DNA of 47,645 nucleotides from NCBI GenBank assembly GCA_021793645.1, contig JAJYSJ010000017.1, positions 1-47,645 on the forward strand, written 5' to 3'. Under the pieces are notes generated by a model that was given only the letters and a program-made list of their open reading frames with translations, did not search any database and was not told the origin of the DNA. The first letter of the stretch is position 1; every line of letters starts with the position of its first letter. Shown here one piece after another: positions 31,549 to 42,057 of the stretch. This stretch comes from Bacillota bacterium (GTDB lineage Bacteria; Bacillota; Sulfobacillia; JAJZYS01; JAJYTV01). The position numbers were made by a program, and so were the translations under genes.

Positions 31549-32738
31549 GCAGCCGTGCTCGGTGGGGCGCAAGGCAGTATCTGCTCGTGTTCCTCGACGT
31601 GCTCATCGGGCCCCTCAGCTACCTTTTGGCCTTCTACATCCGTTTCCGCGGCCTGCCGCCGGCGAACTTCCACGCGTTCGAGGCCGTCGCGGTGTTTGTG
31701 GCGGTGCTCGGGGTGGGCGTCAATTCCCTCTACGGGCTCTACGAGGAGATCGGGTCGCGCGAGGAAGCCCTGGCGCTCTCCGTCACGTCGGCCTTCCTCG
31801 TGCTCGTGCTGACGATGTCGCTCTCCTTCTTCCTGCGCGCCTTCGCCCTGCCGCGAAGCGCCATCCTGCTCGCGTGGCCGCTGCAGGCCGTGCTATACGC
31901 GGTGGTGCGCATGGCGTTCGGCAAAGGCGTCGATGAGTCGACGGTGGTGCGCAGGCGAGCGGACCAGCTGGTGCCGCAGGACGTCTTAAATGAGACCGCC
32001 GCGGGCAGGGATATCGTCCTCGAGCCGGACCTCGTGACGCTTCTCCTGTCGACGGCACGCATCGTACGGCTGCCGGACGGGGTGGCGCTGGCGCTCTCCG
32101 CGCAAGAGATGCACCCGCACCAGCGCATATTGCGCCGCACGATCGATCTCGTGCTGGGGCTTTTGGGCCTCCTGGCTTTAGGGATCCTGATCATCCCCAT
32201 TGGACTGCTCGTCATCCTGGACTCCGGACGTCCCATCTTCTACGCGCAGGAGCGCGTGGGACTGGGGGAGCGGGTCTTTCGCATCCACAAGATCCGCACG
32301 ATGCGCAAGGATGCGGAACAGGGCACGGGTGCCGTGCTGGCGCAGGCGGGCGACGAGCGGGTCACGGGCGTTGGTAAATTCCTCCGCGCGACCAGGCTGG
32401 ACGAATTGCCGCAGGTATGGAACGTACTGCGCGGCGAAATGAGCATTGTGGGGCCGAGGCCGGAGCGGCCGGAGCTGTACGAGGAGTACAAGCAGTCCAT
32501 CCCGGGGTACGCAGCGAGAACGCTGGTGCGGCCAGGGATGACGGGCCTTGCGCAGGTCTACGGCACCTACGCGACGCAGCCGGGCGTGAAGCTGCAGTAT
32601 GACCTTGTGTACATCTTCCGGTACTCGCTTGGGCTGGACCTTTTCATCATTCTGCGGACAATTTCCGTGCTGCTCCAGCCGTCGAAGGCGCGCGGTGCCG
32701 CGCAAGAGGTGCAAACGTGGACCCACAGCGCACACTGA
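31545..32738 (+). CDS. Undecaprenyl-phosphate sugar-phosphotransferase (WbaP/WsaP-like initiating enzyme)
   Basis: Starts glycan synthesis by moving a sugar-1-phosphate from a nucleotide sugar to undecaprenyl phosphate. Of 397 residues, ~10-130 hold four transmembrane helices and a shortened linker domain; a re-entrant hydrophobic helix (TIDLVLGLLGLLALGILIIP) opens the catalytic PF02397 domain. Motifs: FRIHKIRTMRKDAE, LDELPQVWNVLRGEMSIVGP (with RPERPE), and RPGMTGLAQVYG. The enzyme family initiates S-layer glycans in Geobacillus (WsaP). ATG 31545 overlaps the previous stop; the gene ends inside the DUF2079 gene. Confidence 0.92.
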   Translation: MSSRARWGARQYLLVFLDVLIGPLSYLLAFYIRFRGLPPANFHAFEAVAVFVAVLGVGVNSLYGLYEEIGSREEALALSVTSAFLVLVLTMSLSFFLRAFALPRSAILLAWPLQAVLYAVVRMAFGKGVDESTVVRRRADQLVPQDVLNETAAGRDIVLEPDLVTLLLSTARIVRLPDGVALALSAQEMHPHQRILRRTIDLVLGLLGLLALGILIIPIGLLVILDSGRPIFYAQERVGLGERVFRIHKIRTMRKDAEQGTGAVLAQAGDERVTGVGKFLRATRLDELPQVWNVLRGEMSIVGPRPERPELYEEYKQSIPGYAARTLVRPGMTGLAQVYGTYATQPGVKLQYDLVYIFRYSLGLDLFIILRTISVLLQPSKARGAAQEVQTWTHSAH

Positions 32739-34177
32739 CCGACATCGACCGATTCAGCCAACCCGATGCGGAGCCCCTTGGGTCTCTACTCCGGCCTGAT
32801 CGGCTGTCCGCGTGGGCGTGGACACTGGGATATACGGCGGTATTGTCGACGCTCTCCGTCTTGCGCTACCATCTCTGGCTGGCGGCGGGCGACGACCTTG
32901 GCCTCTTCCGCCAGGGCCTGTGGCTGATCATGCACCGGGGGCTCCTTGCCGCCTCCACCTATACGGGACATCCCATCCTTGCCGCTGCGGCGTCCTACAT
33001 CCTGGTCCTCTTGGCTCCCCTCTACCAAGTGGGCGGCGTAGGCCTTCTGCTCGTGCTGCAGGCGTTCGCCTTCGGACTTGGATACTTCTTCATCCGTCGG
33101 ATCGCGGAACAGATCGGCGTCCAGGACCGGTGGGCGCACCTCGTTGGCGTCATCTATCTCCTCTACCCGACCGTGCTGGGAGCGAACCTCTTCGACTTCC
33201 ATCCCGACGCCTTCGGCATCCCTATCCTGCTTGCGCTGATCTGGGCGGCACTTTCGGAAAACTGGCTTGCCTACGGGATCCTTTTGGTGGCATCCCTGCT
33301 CGTGAAGGACACCGTGCCGATTCTGCTGCTGGGGACCGGCGTCGTGCTGCTGGTGCAGCGGCGGATCGGTTGGGGCGTTGCAACCCTGGTTGCGGCGGCC
33401 CTCGGGTACGCCGTCGACGCCTACTGGCTGCTTCCCGCCCTCACCCACGGCGCCCTGAACCCAGGGGTCGCCTTGTACGGCCAGTATGGGACGATTCTCG
33501 CCCATCCGCAGCACCTGCTCGCCTGGGTGCGCAGCCTGCACAATTGGGAGTACCTCGTCTGGATCCTCGGGCCGGTGGCAGCCCTGGCCGTCGTCGCAGG
33601 GAAGAAGTCGATCAACCCGTGGTGGATTCCGGTGCTCCTCTTCCTCGAGGTGAACCTGCTGTCGTCGACACCCGCGACGACATCGCCCTTCAACGAGATG
33701 AGCGTGCTCGTCATCCCGTTCCTCTTTGTCGCTGCCCTCGTCGGGTTGAAAGGAAGCCGGACACAAGGACGACGGCTGACTTCCGGCCTGTCGGTGATCG
33801 TCATGGCGTTCTTCCTTGTGTTTGCCTGGCATGACTACCATGTCAATTGGACCGTTCGCCCGCCCAACGCTACGCAGCTCAGCCAGGCGGTCGCCTTGAT
33901 CCCCAAGGATGCTCCGGTGGTTGCACCGAACTTTGTTGCAGCGCACCTCGCGGACCGCGCCAAGGAGTGGCTGCCTGCCGGAGCGCAGGCCTTGCCTGCT
34001 GGAACGTACGTTATCCTGGATCCCGTAGTGACGACCGGGGTGACGCCGCCATCGGTGTATACGGAGTACAGTCGCGTCCTTGGCAACAAGGGAACCGCAG
34101 CCTCGGTGTACTCGCAGTCGCAGGTGAGCGTCTATCGGCTGCTGCGACCCGTCACACTTCCCGCGGCGCAACCCTAA
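32717..34177 (+). CDS. DUF2079 polytopic membrane protein
   Basis: A 486-residue integral membrane protein with ten or more hydrophobic helices. Early residues DDLGLFRQGLWLI and the loop NLFDFHPDAFGIP are hallmark blocks of DUF2079, a family that looks like GT-C glycosyltransferases: multi-span, with acidic residues in the first outer loops. A soluble C-terminal part (residues ~370-486, PKDAPVVAPNFVAAHLADRA) faces outside. GTG 32717 has GAGGTG 5 bases upstream and overlaps the previous gene by 22 bases. It may transfer a sugar or phospho-substituent to the glycan or secondary polymer outside the membrane; this role is inference. Confidence 0.8.
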   Translation: MDPQRTLTDIDRFSQPDAEPLGSLLRPDRLSAWAWTLGYTAVLSTLSVLRYHLWLAAGDDLGLFRQGLWLIMHRGLLAASTYTGHPILAAAASYILVLLAPLYQVGGVGLLLVLQAFAFGLGYFFIRRIAEQIGVQDRWAHLVGVIYLLYPTVLGANLFDFHPDAFGIPILLALIWAALSENWLAYGILLVASLLVKDTVPILLLGTGVVLLVQRRIGWGVATLVAAALGYAVDAYWLLPALTHGALNPGVALYGQYGTILAHPQHLLAWVRSLHNWEYLVWILGPVAALAVVAGKKSINPWWIPVLLFLEVNLLSSTPATTSPFNEMSVLVIPFLFVAALVGLKGSRTQGRRLTSGLSVIVMAFFLVFAWHDYHVNWTVRPPNATQLSQAVALIPKDAPVVAPNFVAAHLADRAKEWLPAGAQALPAGTYVILDPVVTTGVTPPSVYTEYSRVLGNKGTAASVYSQSQVSVYRLLRPVTLPAAQP

Positions 34178-34193
34178 ACGAGGAGGTTGGAGC

Positions 34194-35036
34194 ATGGCAG
34201 CGCTGGAGCACCAACTGAATCCGACCCCTCGCACGGAGTCCCGTGGGCAGCGCGCGGTACGCCGCGTGCAGAGCATCCTCCTTTGGATGCAGCTGACGCG
34301 GAACCTCGCGGTGAGAGATGTGGAGACGAGGTACAAGCATTCCCTGCTTGGGCTCTACTGGGCGATCATCAACCCATTGGTGACAGCCGCGATCTTCAGC
34401 TTCCTGTTCGGTGTCGTATTCCACGCGGTGACAGGGAGCATTCCGTACGTCGTCTTCCTCGTCACTGGACTCACCTTCTGGAACTTTTTCGCCAATGGAG
34501 TCATGTCGGCGACGGGCTGCATCGCCGGCAGTGCTGGCCTGCTCGCAAAGATCTACTTCCCCCGGGTCGTCCTGCCGACGGCATCCGTCTTCGCGCGGAT
34601 GATCGACCTCTTGTTCTCGCTGATCGTGCTCGTCGCGGTGATCCTCATATACCGTGTGCCAATCCACTGGTCGGCCCTGTGGGTGATCCCTCTTCTCGGG
34701 GTGCAGGTCATCTTCACCTTGGGAATCGCCTACCTGTTTGCCTCACTCAACGTGCTCTACCGTGACATGACACAGCTCGTGGGACTGCTGCTCATGGTCT
34801 GGATGTACATGTCGCCGGTCATGTACGCTACGACGACGCTGAACGGTACGCTGCAAGGAATTCTGTTAATGAATCCGATGGGCGGGATGTTGCAGGCGAT
34901 GCGGGATCTGATCTTCGTCGGACATGTTACGGACATGCCGTTCTTGTGGTCTGCCTTTGCCTGGTCCGCCTTCGCTTTCCTCGCTGGGCTTTCTGTGTTC
35001 AAGCGCATCGAGCCGCTGTTCGCGGAGGTCATGTGA
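34194..35036 (+). CDS. wzm: ABC-2 type polysaccharide exporter, permease
   Basis: A 280-residue permease of the Wzm/TagG class. An amphipathic N-terminal region with RDVETRYKHSLLGLYWAIINP is the usual elbow/gate helix, followed by about six transmembrane segments (AIFSFLFGVVFHAV, FLVTGLTFWNFFAN, RMIDLLFSLIVLVAVILIY, and others). With its ATPase partner it flips or exports undecaprenyl-linked glycan. ATG 34194 follows AGGAGGTTGG. The last codon overlaps the ATPase start (TGATG), so the two are made in equal amounts. Confidence 0.92.
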   Translation: MAALEHQLNPTPRTESRGQRAVRRVQSILLWMQLTRNLAVRDVETRYKHSLLGLYWAIINPLVTAAIFSFLFGVVFHAVTGSIPYVVFLVTGLTFWNFFANGVMSATGCIAGSAGLLAKIYFPRVVLPTASVFARMIDLLFSLIVLVAVILIYRVPIHWSALWVIPLLGVQVIFTLGIAYLFASLNVLYRDMTQLVGLLLMVWMYMSPVMYATTTLNGTLQGILLMNPMGGMLQAMRDLIFVGHVTDMPFLWSAFAWSAFAFLAGLSVFKRIEPLFAEVM

Positions 35037-36235
35037 TGGCAGCCTCGGTCAGGGCTGACGGCGTTTGGAAGCAGTTTCAGCTTCGGAAGGACCGGGCCGA
35101 CAGCGTTGGACAGCTGTTGGTGCAGATGATTCCTGGGCGCAAGCGGCCGAAGGCGGAACATTTCTGGGCGCTGCAGGACGTTTCGTTCGAGGTGAAGCAG
35201 GGACGAAGTCTTGGGGTGATCGGCAACAATGGCTCTGGCAAGAGCACGCTTCTGAAGCTGCTCACGAGGACAATGCAGCCAACGCAGGGCAGTGTGGACC
35301 TGCGCGGGCGCATGTCTGCGCTGATTGAACTCGGTGCGGGGTTTCACCCTGACTTCACGGGCCGTGAGAACATCATTTTGAATGCATCGATCCTCGGTAT
35401 CGGTCGCAAGGAAATTGAAAAGAGCATGAACGATATCATTGACTTCGCAGCGATACGTCCGTTCATCGATGTGCCGGTAAAGTACTATTCTTCAGGAATG
35501 CAGGCACGGCTGGGGTTCGCTGTGGCCATCAATGTCGATCCCGAGATTTTGATCGTCGATGAAGTTCTGGCAGTCGGCGATGAAGCCTTTCAACAAAAGT
35601 GCATGGATCGAATTTTTGAGATGAAGCGTAGTGGGATCAGTATCTTGCTCGTATCGCACGATCTTGGTTCCATTGAGCGGCTGATGGATAGCGCGATCTG
35701 GATTGACCAAGGTGTCGTGCGCGCCCAGGGGAACCCGCGCGACGTAGTGCACGGCTATCGGACCTTTCTGGGGGCGGCGAGTAGTCCGCCCGCGGCTGAG
35801 CATGAGGTAGCTACGCTACCCAAAGAAGCCGTCTATGTAGCCGCGGCTGAGATACGGGTTCCGGGTGCAAGTGGTTCAAATGACCCAGCTCCTGGGGATC
35901 CGCTGGAGATCTCGTTGCAAGTCGCCAATGAAACAGGTAGTCCGATCGACGGGTACCTGAGCGTCTCGATTCGTCGCCCTGATGGGCTCGAGATCGCTGA
36001 GATCTCGGGGATGCGCGACGGGAGATCGGTTGGGCTCCGACCAGGACTGTCGACAATTGTGCTCTCAGCGCATGAGCTTCGCCTTGCGAGCGGCAGCTAC
36101 GAGGTCGATGTCGCAGTGTTCGATATTCAGGGTAAGCGGCTCGCGGAAGCCAAAGCGATCTCTGGGTTCCGCGTGCAAGGCACGGAGCGGACTACCGGCG
36201 TCATCCTTGTTCCCCATGACTGGCGGGCCGGCTAG
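35036..36235 (+). CDS. wzt: ABC-2 type polysaccharide exporter, ATPase with glycan-binding extension
   Basis: A 399-residue ATPase. Walker A GNNGSGKST (63-71), ABC signature YSSGMQARLGFAVAI near 148, and Walker B ILIVDEVLAVGDEA near 168 are complete; the switch His is in LLVSHDLGS. Residues ~260-399 form an extra beta-sandwich domain (PGDPLEISLQVANETGSP, GYLSVSIRRPDGLEI) of the Wzt_C type, which in E. coli O8/O9a binds the modified non-reducing end of the polymer before export. Its presence suggests that a terminal modification gates export here; the FkbM methyltransferase downstream is a candidate for making it. Confidence 0.92.
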   Translation: MAASVRADGVWKQFQLRKDRADSVGQLLVQMIPGRKRPKAEHFWALQDVSFEVKQGRSLGVIGNNGSGKSTLLKLLTRTMQPTQGSVDLRGRMSALIELGAGFHPDFTGRENIILNASILGIGRKEIEKSMNDIIDFAAIRPFIDVPVKYYSSGMQARLGFAVAINVDPEILIVDEVLAVGDEAFQQKCMDRIFEMKRSGISILLVSHDLGSIERLMDSAIWIDQGVVRAQGNPRDVVHGYRTFLGAASSPPAAEHEVATLPKEAVYVAAAEIRVPGASGSNDPAPGDPLEISLQVANETGSPIDGYLSVSIRRPDGLEIAEISGMRDGRSVGLRPGLSTIVLSAHELRLASGSYEVDVAVFDIQGKRLAEAKAISGFRVQGTERTTGVILVPHDWRAG

Positions 36236-36249
36236 GAGGCAGGGATTCG

Positions 36250-37374
36250 ATGCGCATCGGCATAGACGGACGGTACGCCTTTCGTGCACAGCGCCGCGGC
36301 ATTGGGGAATATGTCGCGCAGCTCCTCGGGCACTTCGGTAAGCTGGGCGACGAAGAATTCGTTGTCTACGTTGACCGCCAAGCGGACATGGAAGCTCTTT
36401 CCCTTCCTCGGGACCGTTTCCATATTCGAAGGCTCGACGCCACAAACCCTCTTCTGTTTGAAGAGGTCTATTTGCCTCGCGCTGCGGCGCATGACCGCTT
36501 GGACGTCTTGCACCTGACTGCAAACTACGGTCCCACGTTTGCGCCCTGTCCGACGGTCTACACGATCCAAGACCTCATCGAGTTTCTTCGGAAAGAACTC
36601 GGCCCATGGCACATCGATCTGCGGCACCAGCTTGGTAGAGCCGTTCGGCAGCGCACCCTACCGATCCAAGCCAGGCGTGCGAGAATGGTCATTACGCCTT
36701 CGCAAGCGACGAGAGGCGATGTCATCAGGATCCTTGGGGTACCGGAGAGTCACATCCGCGTGATCCCTTACGGTGCGCCGGCGATTCGACCGGCCGAGGA
36801 TGTAGGGGCCCTGCGAGCCGACCTGAGAAATCGCGGCTATCCGATTCCAAAGCACTACTTTTTAGCCTTTGCAGCGCTCGATCCCCGCAAAAACGGGGAT
36901 ATCGTGGTCGCTGCTTTCCGTACGCTGGCGGGTGAGTTCCCCGATGCCGAACTTTGGCTCGTCGGTATCGAGGATTTTGCGCTCTATCCGAGTTATGAGG
37001 CCCCCTGGCTCCGGAGGTTCGGGTTCCTAACTAGGGATGACGCCCTCGACCTGCTGCGAGCGGCAACAGCCTTCATTTTCCCATCGAAGTACGAAGGCTT
37101 TGGCTTTCCCGCCCTGGAGGCGATGGCGGCGGGCGTGCCTCTCATCGCTTCAAAAAGCTCATCGATTCCGGAGGTCGTCGGTGACACAGGGATCCTGTTC
37201 TCTCCGCACGATGTACCCGCCCTGGCAGAAGGCATGCGGTCGGTTCTTGAGGCGTCAAGCGACGTTGAAGAGCGGCGCCGTCATGCACTGGAGCGCGCGG
37301 CTCTCTTCGACTGGGCTCGCACTGCACAGGAGCACATCGAGGTCTATCGCTTGGTTGGAGGGGGAGCGGCGTGA
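36250..37374 (+). CDS. GT4-family glycosyltransferase
   Basis: A 374-residue GT-B enzyme, ATG 36250 after GGAGGCAGGG. The N-terminal loop MRIGIDGRYAFRAQRRGIGE is the pattern of mannosyl- and rhamnosyltransferases (IDGR...GIGxY). Further blocks are YTIQDLIEFL, ITPSQATRGDVIRIL, and the donor site KYEGFGFPALEAMAAGVPLI with the E-x7-E pair. It is the same type as domain 1 of the large transferase at 42054. A GDP-mannose or GDP-rhamnose donor would fit the neighbouring Gmd/Rmd genes. Its stop overlaps the next gene by 4 bases. Confidence 0.87.
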   Translation: MRIGIDGRYAFRAQRRGIGEYVAQLLGHFGKLGDEEFVVYVDRQADMEALSLPRDRFHIRRLDATNPLLFEEVYLPRAAAHDRLDVLHLTANYGPTFAPCPTVYTIQDLIEFLRKELGPWHIDLRHQLGRAVRQRTLPIQARRARMVITPSQATRGDVIRILGVPESHIRVIPYGAPAIRPAEDVGALRADLRNRGYPIPKHYFLAFAALDPRKNGDIVVAAFRTLAGEFPDAELWLVGIEDFALYPSYEAPWLRRFGFLTRDDALDLLRAATAFIFPSKYEGFGFPALEAMAAGVPLIASKSSSIPEVVGDTGILFSPHDVPALAEGMRSVLEASSDVEERRRHALERAALFDWARTAQEHIEVYRLVGGGAA

Positions 37375-38525
37375 GGATCCTTGTGATCAGCGCGCTCGTT
37401 CCCGCTCCGCCCGACCGGGGAGACCGCATCCGGGGGTACGAGATGCTGCAGGCTCTTTCGGAGTTCGGCGAAGTGCATCTTGCCTTGATCGGCAATGATG
37501 CGCCGAGTCCAGCGGCCGCGCGCTCTCTACAGGCCATCGGCGTGCGACTGCAGCGCTTCCCGGTCTCGACGCTCGAGAAGTCGTTGGGTGTTTTGGGCGC
37601 CATGTTGTCGGGTAGGCCTTGGGGGACGTGGCGGATTCCACGCGTAGCCAAGCTGCTCGGGACATCGATCGGAACGTGGGATGTCGTGGTAGGGTTTCAG
37701 CTGAAGTCTGCCTATTATGCAGACAAAGTCCAGGCTGGGCTGCGAATACTGGAGCTCACCGATTCGCTGGGACTCTATCGAAAGGCCCTTCCCGCCCTGC
37801 GCAATCCCTTGCGCTGGCTTTCACTCAGCGGTGCGGCGAGGGAAGAGGCCAGATGGGCTTGCAGATTCGCGGTGTCGTTCCTCTGCTCTGAGCAGGACGC
37901 TGACGAGATCGTTCGCCATAGATCCGACGCCAGGATTCGGATCGTTGCGAATGGTGCGGATTGCTGGGGGGAACCCGTTTCAGCAGGGCACCAGAAGGAC
38001 TCCCTTGTCTTCATCGGCAGTCTCTTCTATCCGCCGAACCGAGACGGCTTGCGCTGGTTTTTGCAAGAAATCTGGCCCCGAGTTGCAGCAGATCATCCGG
38101 AGATCGTCTTCAGAGTGGTTGGCGAGGGACCGAAGAGTACTGGGCGGTGGGTAGTGGGTCCGCGGGTCTCGTGGACGGGCTATCTATCCGACCTGACGCC
38201 CGAATATGAGCGGGCACTTGCGCTGGTGAACCCAATTCGCTACGGCACCGGGACTCGCCGCAAGATCCTCTACGCGTGGGGAGCAGGGGTACCCGTCATC
38301 AGTACGAGCGAGGGGGCACATGGCCTCGCCGGCCTCAACGGTGAGCATCTCCTGATCGCTGATCTGCCCAGTGAATTCCAACGGGCCGTCAGCGAACTGG
38401 CTGCAAGTCGAGAGACCTGGCTTGGCCTAAGCAGATCCGGCTGGGAACTGGCGCGGGAGCGCTACGCACCCAAAGCCATTTGGCACGCAGCACTCAGTGA
38501 AGTGTTTTCAGAGGGAGGATATTGA
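37371..38525 (+). CDS. GT4-family glycosyltransferase
   Basis: A 384-residue GT-B glycosyltransferase, GTG 37371 overlapping the preceding stop. The N-terminal RILVISALVPAPPDRGDRIR carries the P-P-D-R-G-D-R loop seen in a subgroup of GT4 enzymes (including exosortase-linked transferases). The C-domain has SLVFIGSLFYPPNRDGLRWF and the donor region PIRYGTGTRRKILYAWGAGV, where the first Glu of the E-x7-E pattern is replaced by other polar residues. It ends the first translational block of the cluster; a 123-bp gap and possible promoter follow. Donor and acceptor are unknown. Confidence 0.82.
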   Translation: MRILVISALVPAPPDRGDRIRGYEMLQALSEFGEVHLALIGNDAPSPAAARSLQAIGVRLQRFPVSTLEKSLGVLGAMLSGRPWGTWRIPRVAKLLGTSIGTWDVVVGFQLKSAYYADKVQAGLRILELTDSLGLYRKALPALRNPLRWLSLSGAAREEARWACRFAVSFLCSEQDADEIVRHRSDARIRIVANGADCWGEPVSAGHQKDSLVFIGSLFYPPNRDGLRWFLQEIWPRVAADHPEIVFRVVGEGPKSTGRWVVGPRVSWTGYLSDLTPEYERALALVNPIRYGTGTRRKILYAWGAGVPVISTSEGAHGLAGLNGEHLLIADLPSEFQRAVSELAASRETWLGLSRSGWELARERYAPKAIWHAALSEVFSEGGY

Positions 38526-40539
<2,014 letters not shown>

Positions 40540-40543
<4 letters not shown>

Positions 40544-42057
40544 GGAGCTTTGCAGCCAAGGGGGGACATGATTTGACTTTCACCTCGTACGCACAGAATT
40601 TTGAAGACGTGATGCTGTGGCGTGCCCTGAAACATATCCAAAATGGATTTTACATCGATATCGGTGCACAGGATCCGGTGGTCGATTCGGTGAGTATGGC
40701 TTTTTATGAGCAAGGGTGGAGAGGTCTCCATGTTGAGCCTGTGCTGAACTATGCGGAGCGACTCCGGTCTGCACGACCTGACGAAACAGTCATCCAGTCT
40801 GCAGTTGGTGAGGCTGGTATCCTCAAGTTGTTTGAGATCGTCGATACGGGTCTCAGCACGGGTGATCCTGAGATTGCGAAGAAGCATCGCGAGTCTGGCT
40901 TTGAGATACGGGAAGCCGATGTCCCCTGCGTGACCCTGGCAAGCATCCTCGATCGCAATGCGGACCGTGACATCCATTGGCTCAAGATCGATGTGGAAGG
41001 TATGGAGGAGCAGGTTCTCCGCAGCTGGTCTCGTTCGCCCGTTCGGCCGTGGGTTGTCGTCATAGAGAGCACTATACCAAATTCGCAAGTAGATACGCAC
41101 GATCATTGGGAAAAAGTTTTGGTAGAATTGGGCTACGACCCTGCGTATTTCGATGGGCTTAATCGCTTTTATGTCGCTCGAGCGCATGCAGAGTTGAAGG
41201 GAGCCTTTTATTGCGGACCAAATTTCTTTGATGGGTTTTCCCTGACTAGCACGTCGCCGTTTTGTAGTGCATTGGCCAATAAACTAGATGCAGACGAGCA
41301 ACAGGTGCAGCAAATGGCTCGAGCGTTGGAGGATGCACAGACTCAGCTGCGGCAGAGCCTCGTAGAAGCCGAGCGATTTGCCGCTGATCTGGCACAGCGC
41401 GAACGCGAGGCCAAAGAGACCTCGTTGCAGTTTCAGCGCAGCCGGGAGGAAGTTGCCCGACTTGCAGATACGGTTGCGCTGCGTGAGCAAGAGATTGGAG
41501 AGGGTCGGTCGCAGTTGCAACTCAGCCGAGAAGAGGCTCAGTCGCTTGCACACGCGCTTAGCCAACGCGAGCAGGAACTGAGTAGTGCGATGATACGAGC
41601 TCTACAAAGTGAAAGCGATGTGGCAAAATTATTGGAGGAAGTATCTTCTATATACGCAAGCCATTCCTGGAAGATAACTAGCCCTTTGCGGTTTGTGGGC
41701 TCAATCGCCAAGAGAGTGCCGCGATATGGTATCAAGATATTGGGAAGGAGTCGGCCTGCGGCTAGACATGTCGGTCGTAGGGCGATTGCACTGCCGTTTG
41801 TGTATCTGCGGACGCATCCCAGGCTGAAGGCACTCGTTGTACGGTCTGTTGATCGTTGGCCGCGGGTCGCGAAACGCCTTCGAGAGTTTGCTCGTGTATC
41901 TTCAGAGCAGACCCGGCACGGTTGGGTGGAGCCGACCCCGATGGTAGCCGGAGACATCAATTGGGCCACCTATCCATCCTCCGTGCGGCGCAATTACATG
42001 CAACTGCTGCGCGCTAGCGCAACGGCGATGGGTCGCGAAAGAGGTGGTGAAGAATGA
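40540..42057 (+). CDS. FkbM-family methyltransferase fused to a repetitive coiled coil
   Basis: A 505-residue protein. Residues ~12-245 are an FkbM-type SAM-dependent methyltransferase: TSYAQNFEDVMLWRALKHI, the SAM loop GFYIDIGAQDPVVDS, VEPVLNYAERLR, and WLKIDVEGMEEQVLRSW. Residues ~247-368 are an uninterrupted charged coiled coil containing three 28-residue repeats. Then SIYASHSWKITSPLRFVGS, a sequence often found in glycan-cluster proteins, leads into a basic, amphipathic C-terminal part (KRVPRYGIKILGRSRPAARH) that could lie on the membrane. It likely O-methylates a sugar, possibly the chain end. ATG 40540 has AGGAAGG upstream; TTG 40573 (MTFTSYAQN) is a plausible alternative. It overlaps both neighbours by 4 bases. 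Confidence 0.85.
41347..41598 (+). repeat. Three tandem 84-bp (28-codon) repeats in the coiled coil
   Basis: Units at 41347-41430, 41431-41514 and 41515-41598 align without gaps: each has Ser at position 4, Glu at 7, an A/L-A core at 11-12 or 11-16, and R-E-x-E at 18-21 (QREREA, LREQEI, QREQEL). Four heptads per unit keep the coil in register, so whole units could be gained or lost without breaking it. Confidence 0.8.

Noticed and set aside
32786-34336. 516-codon reverse frame over the DUF2079 gene
   Set aside because: Antisense shadow with His/Arg/Gln-rich composition; the forward frame has family motifs and proper coupling.
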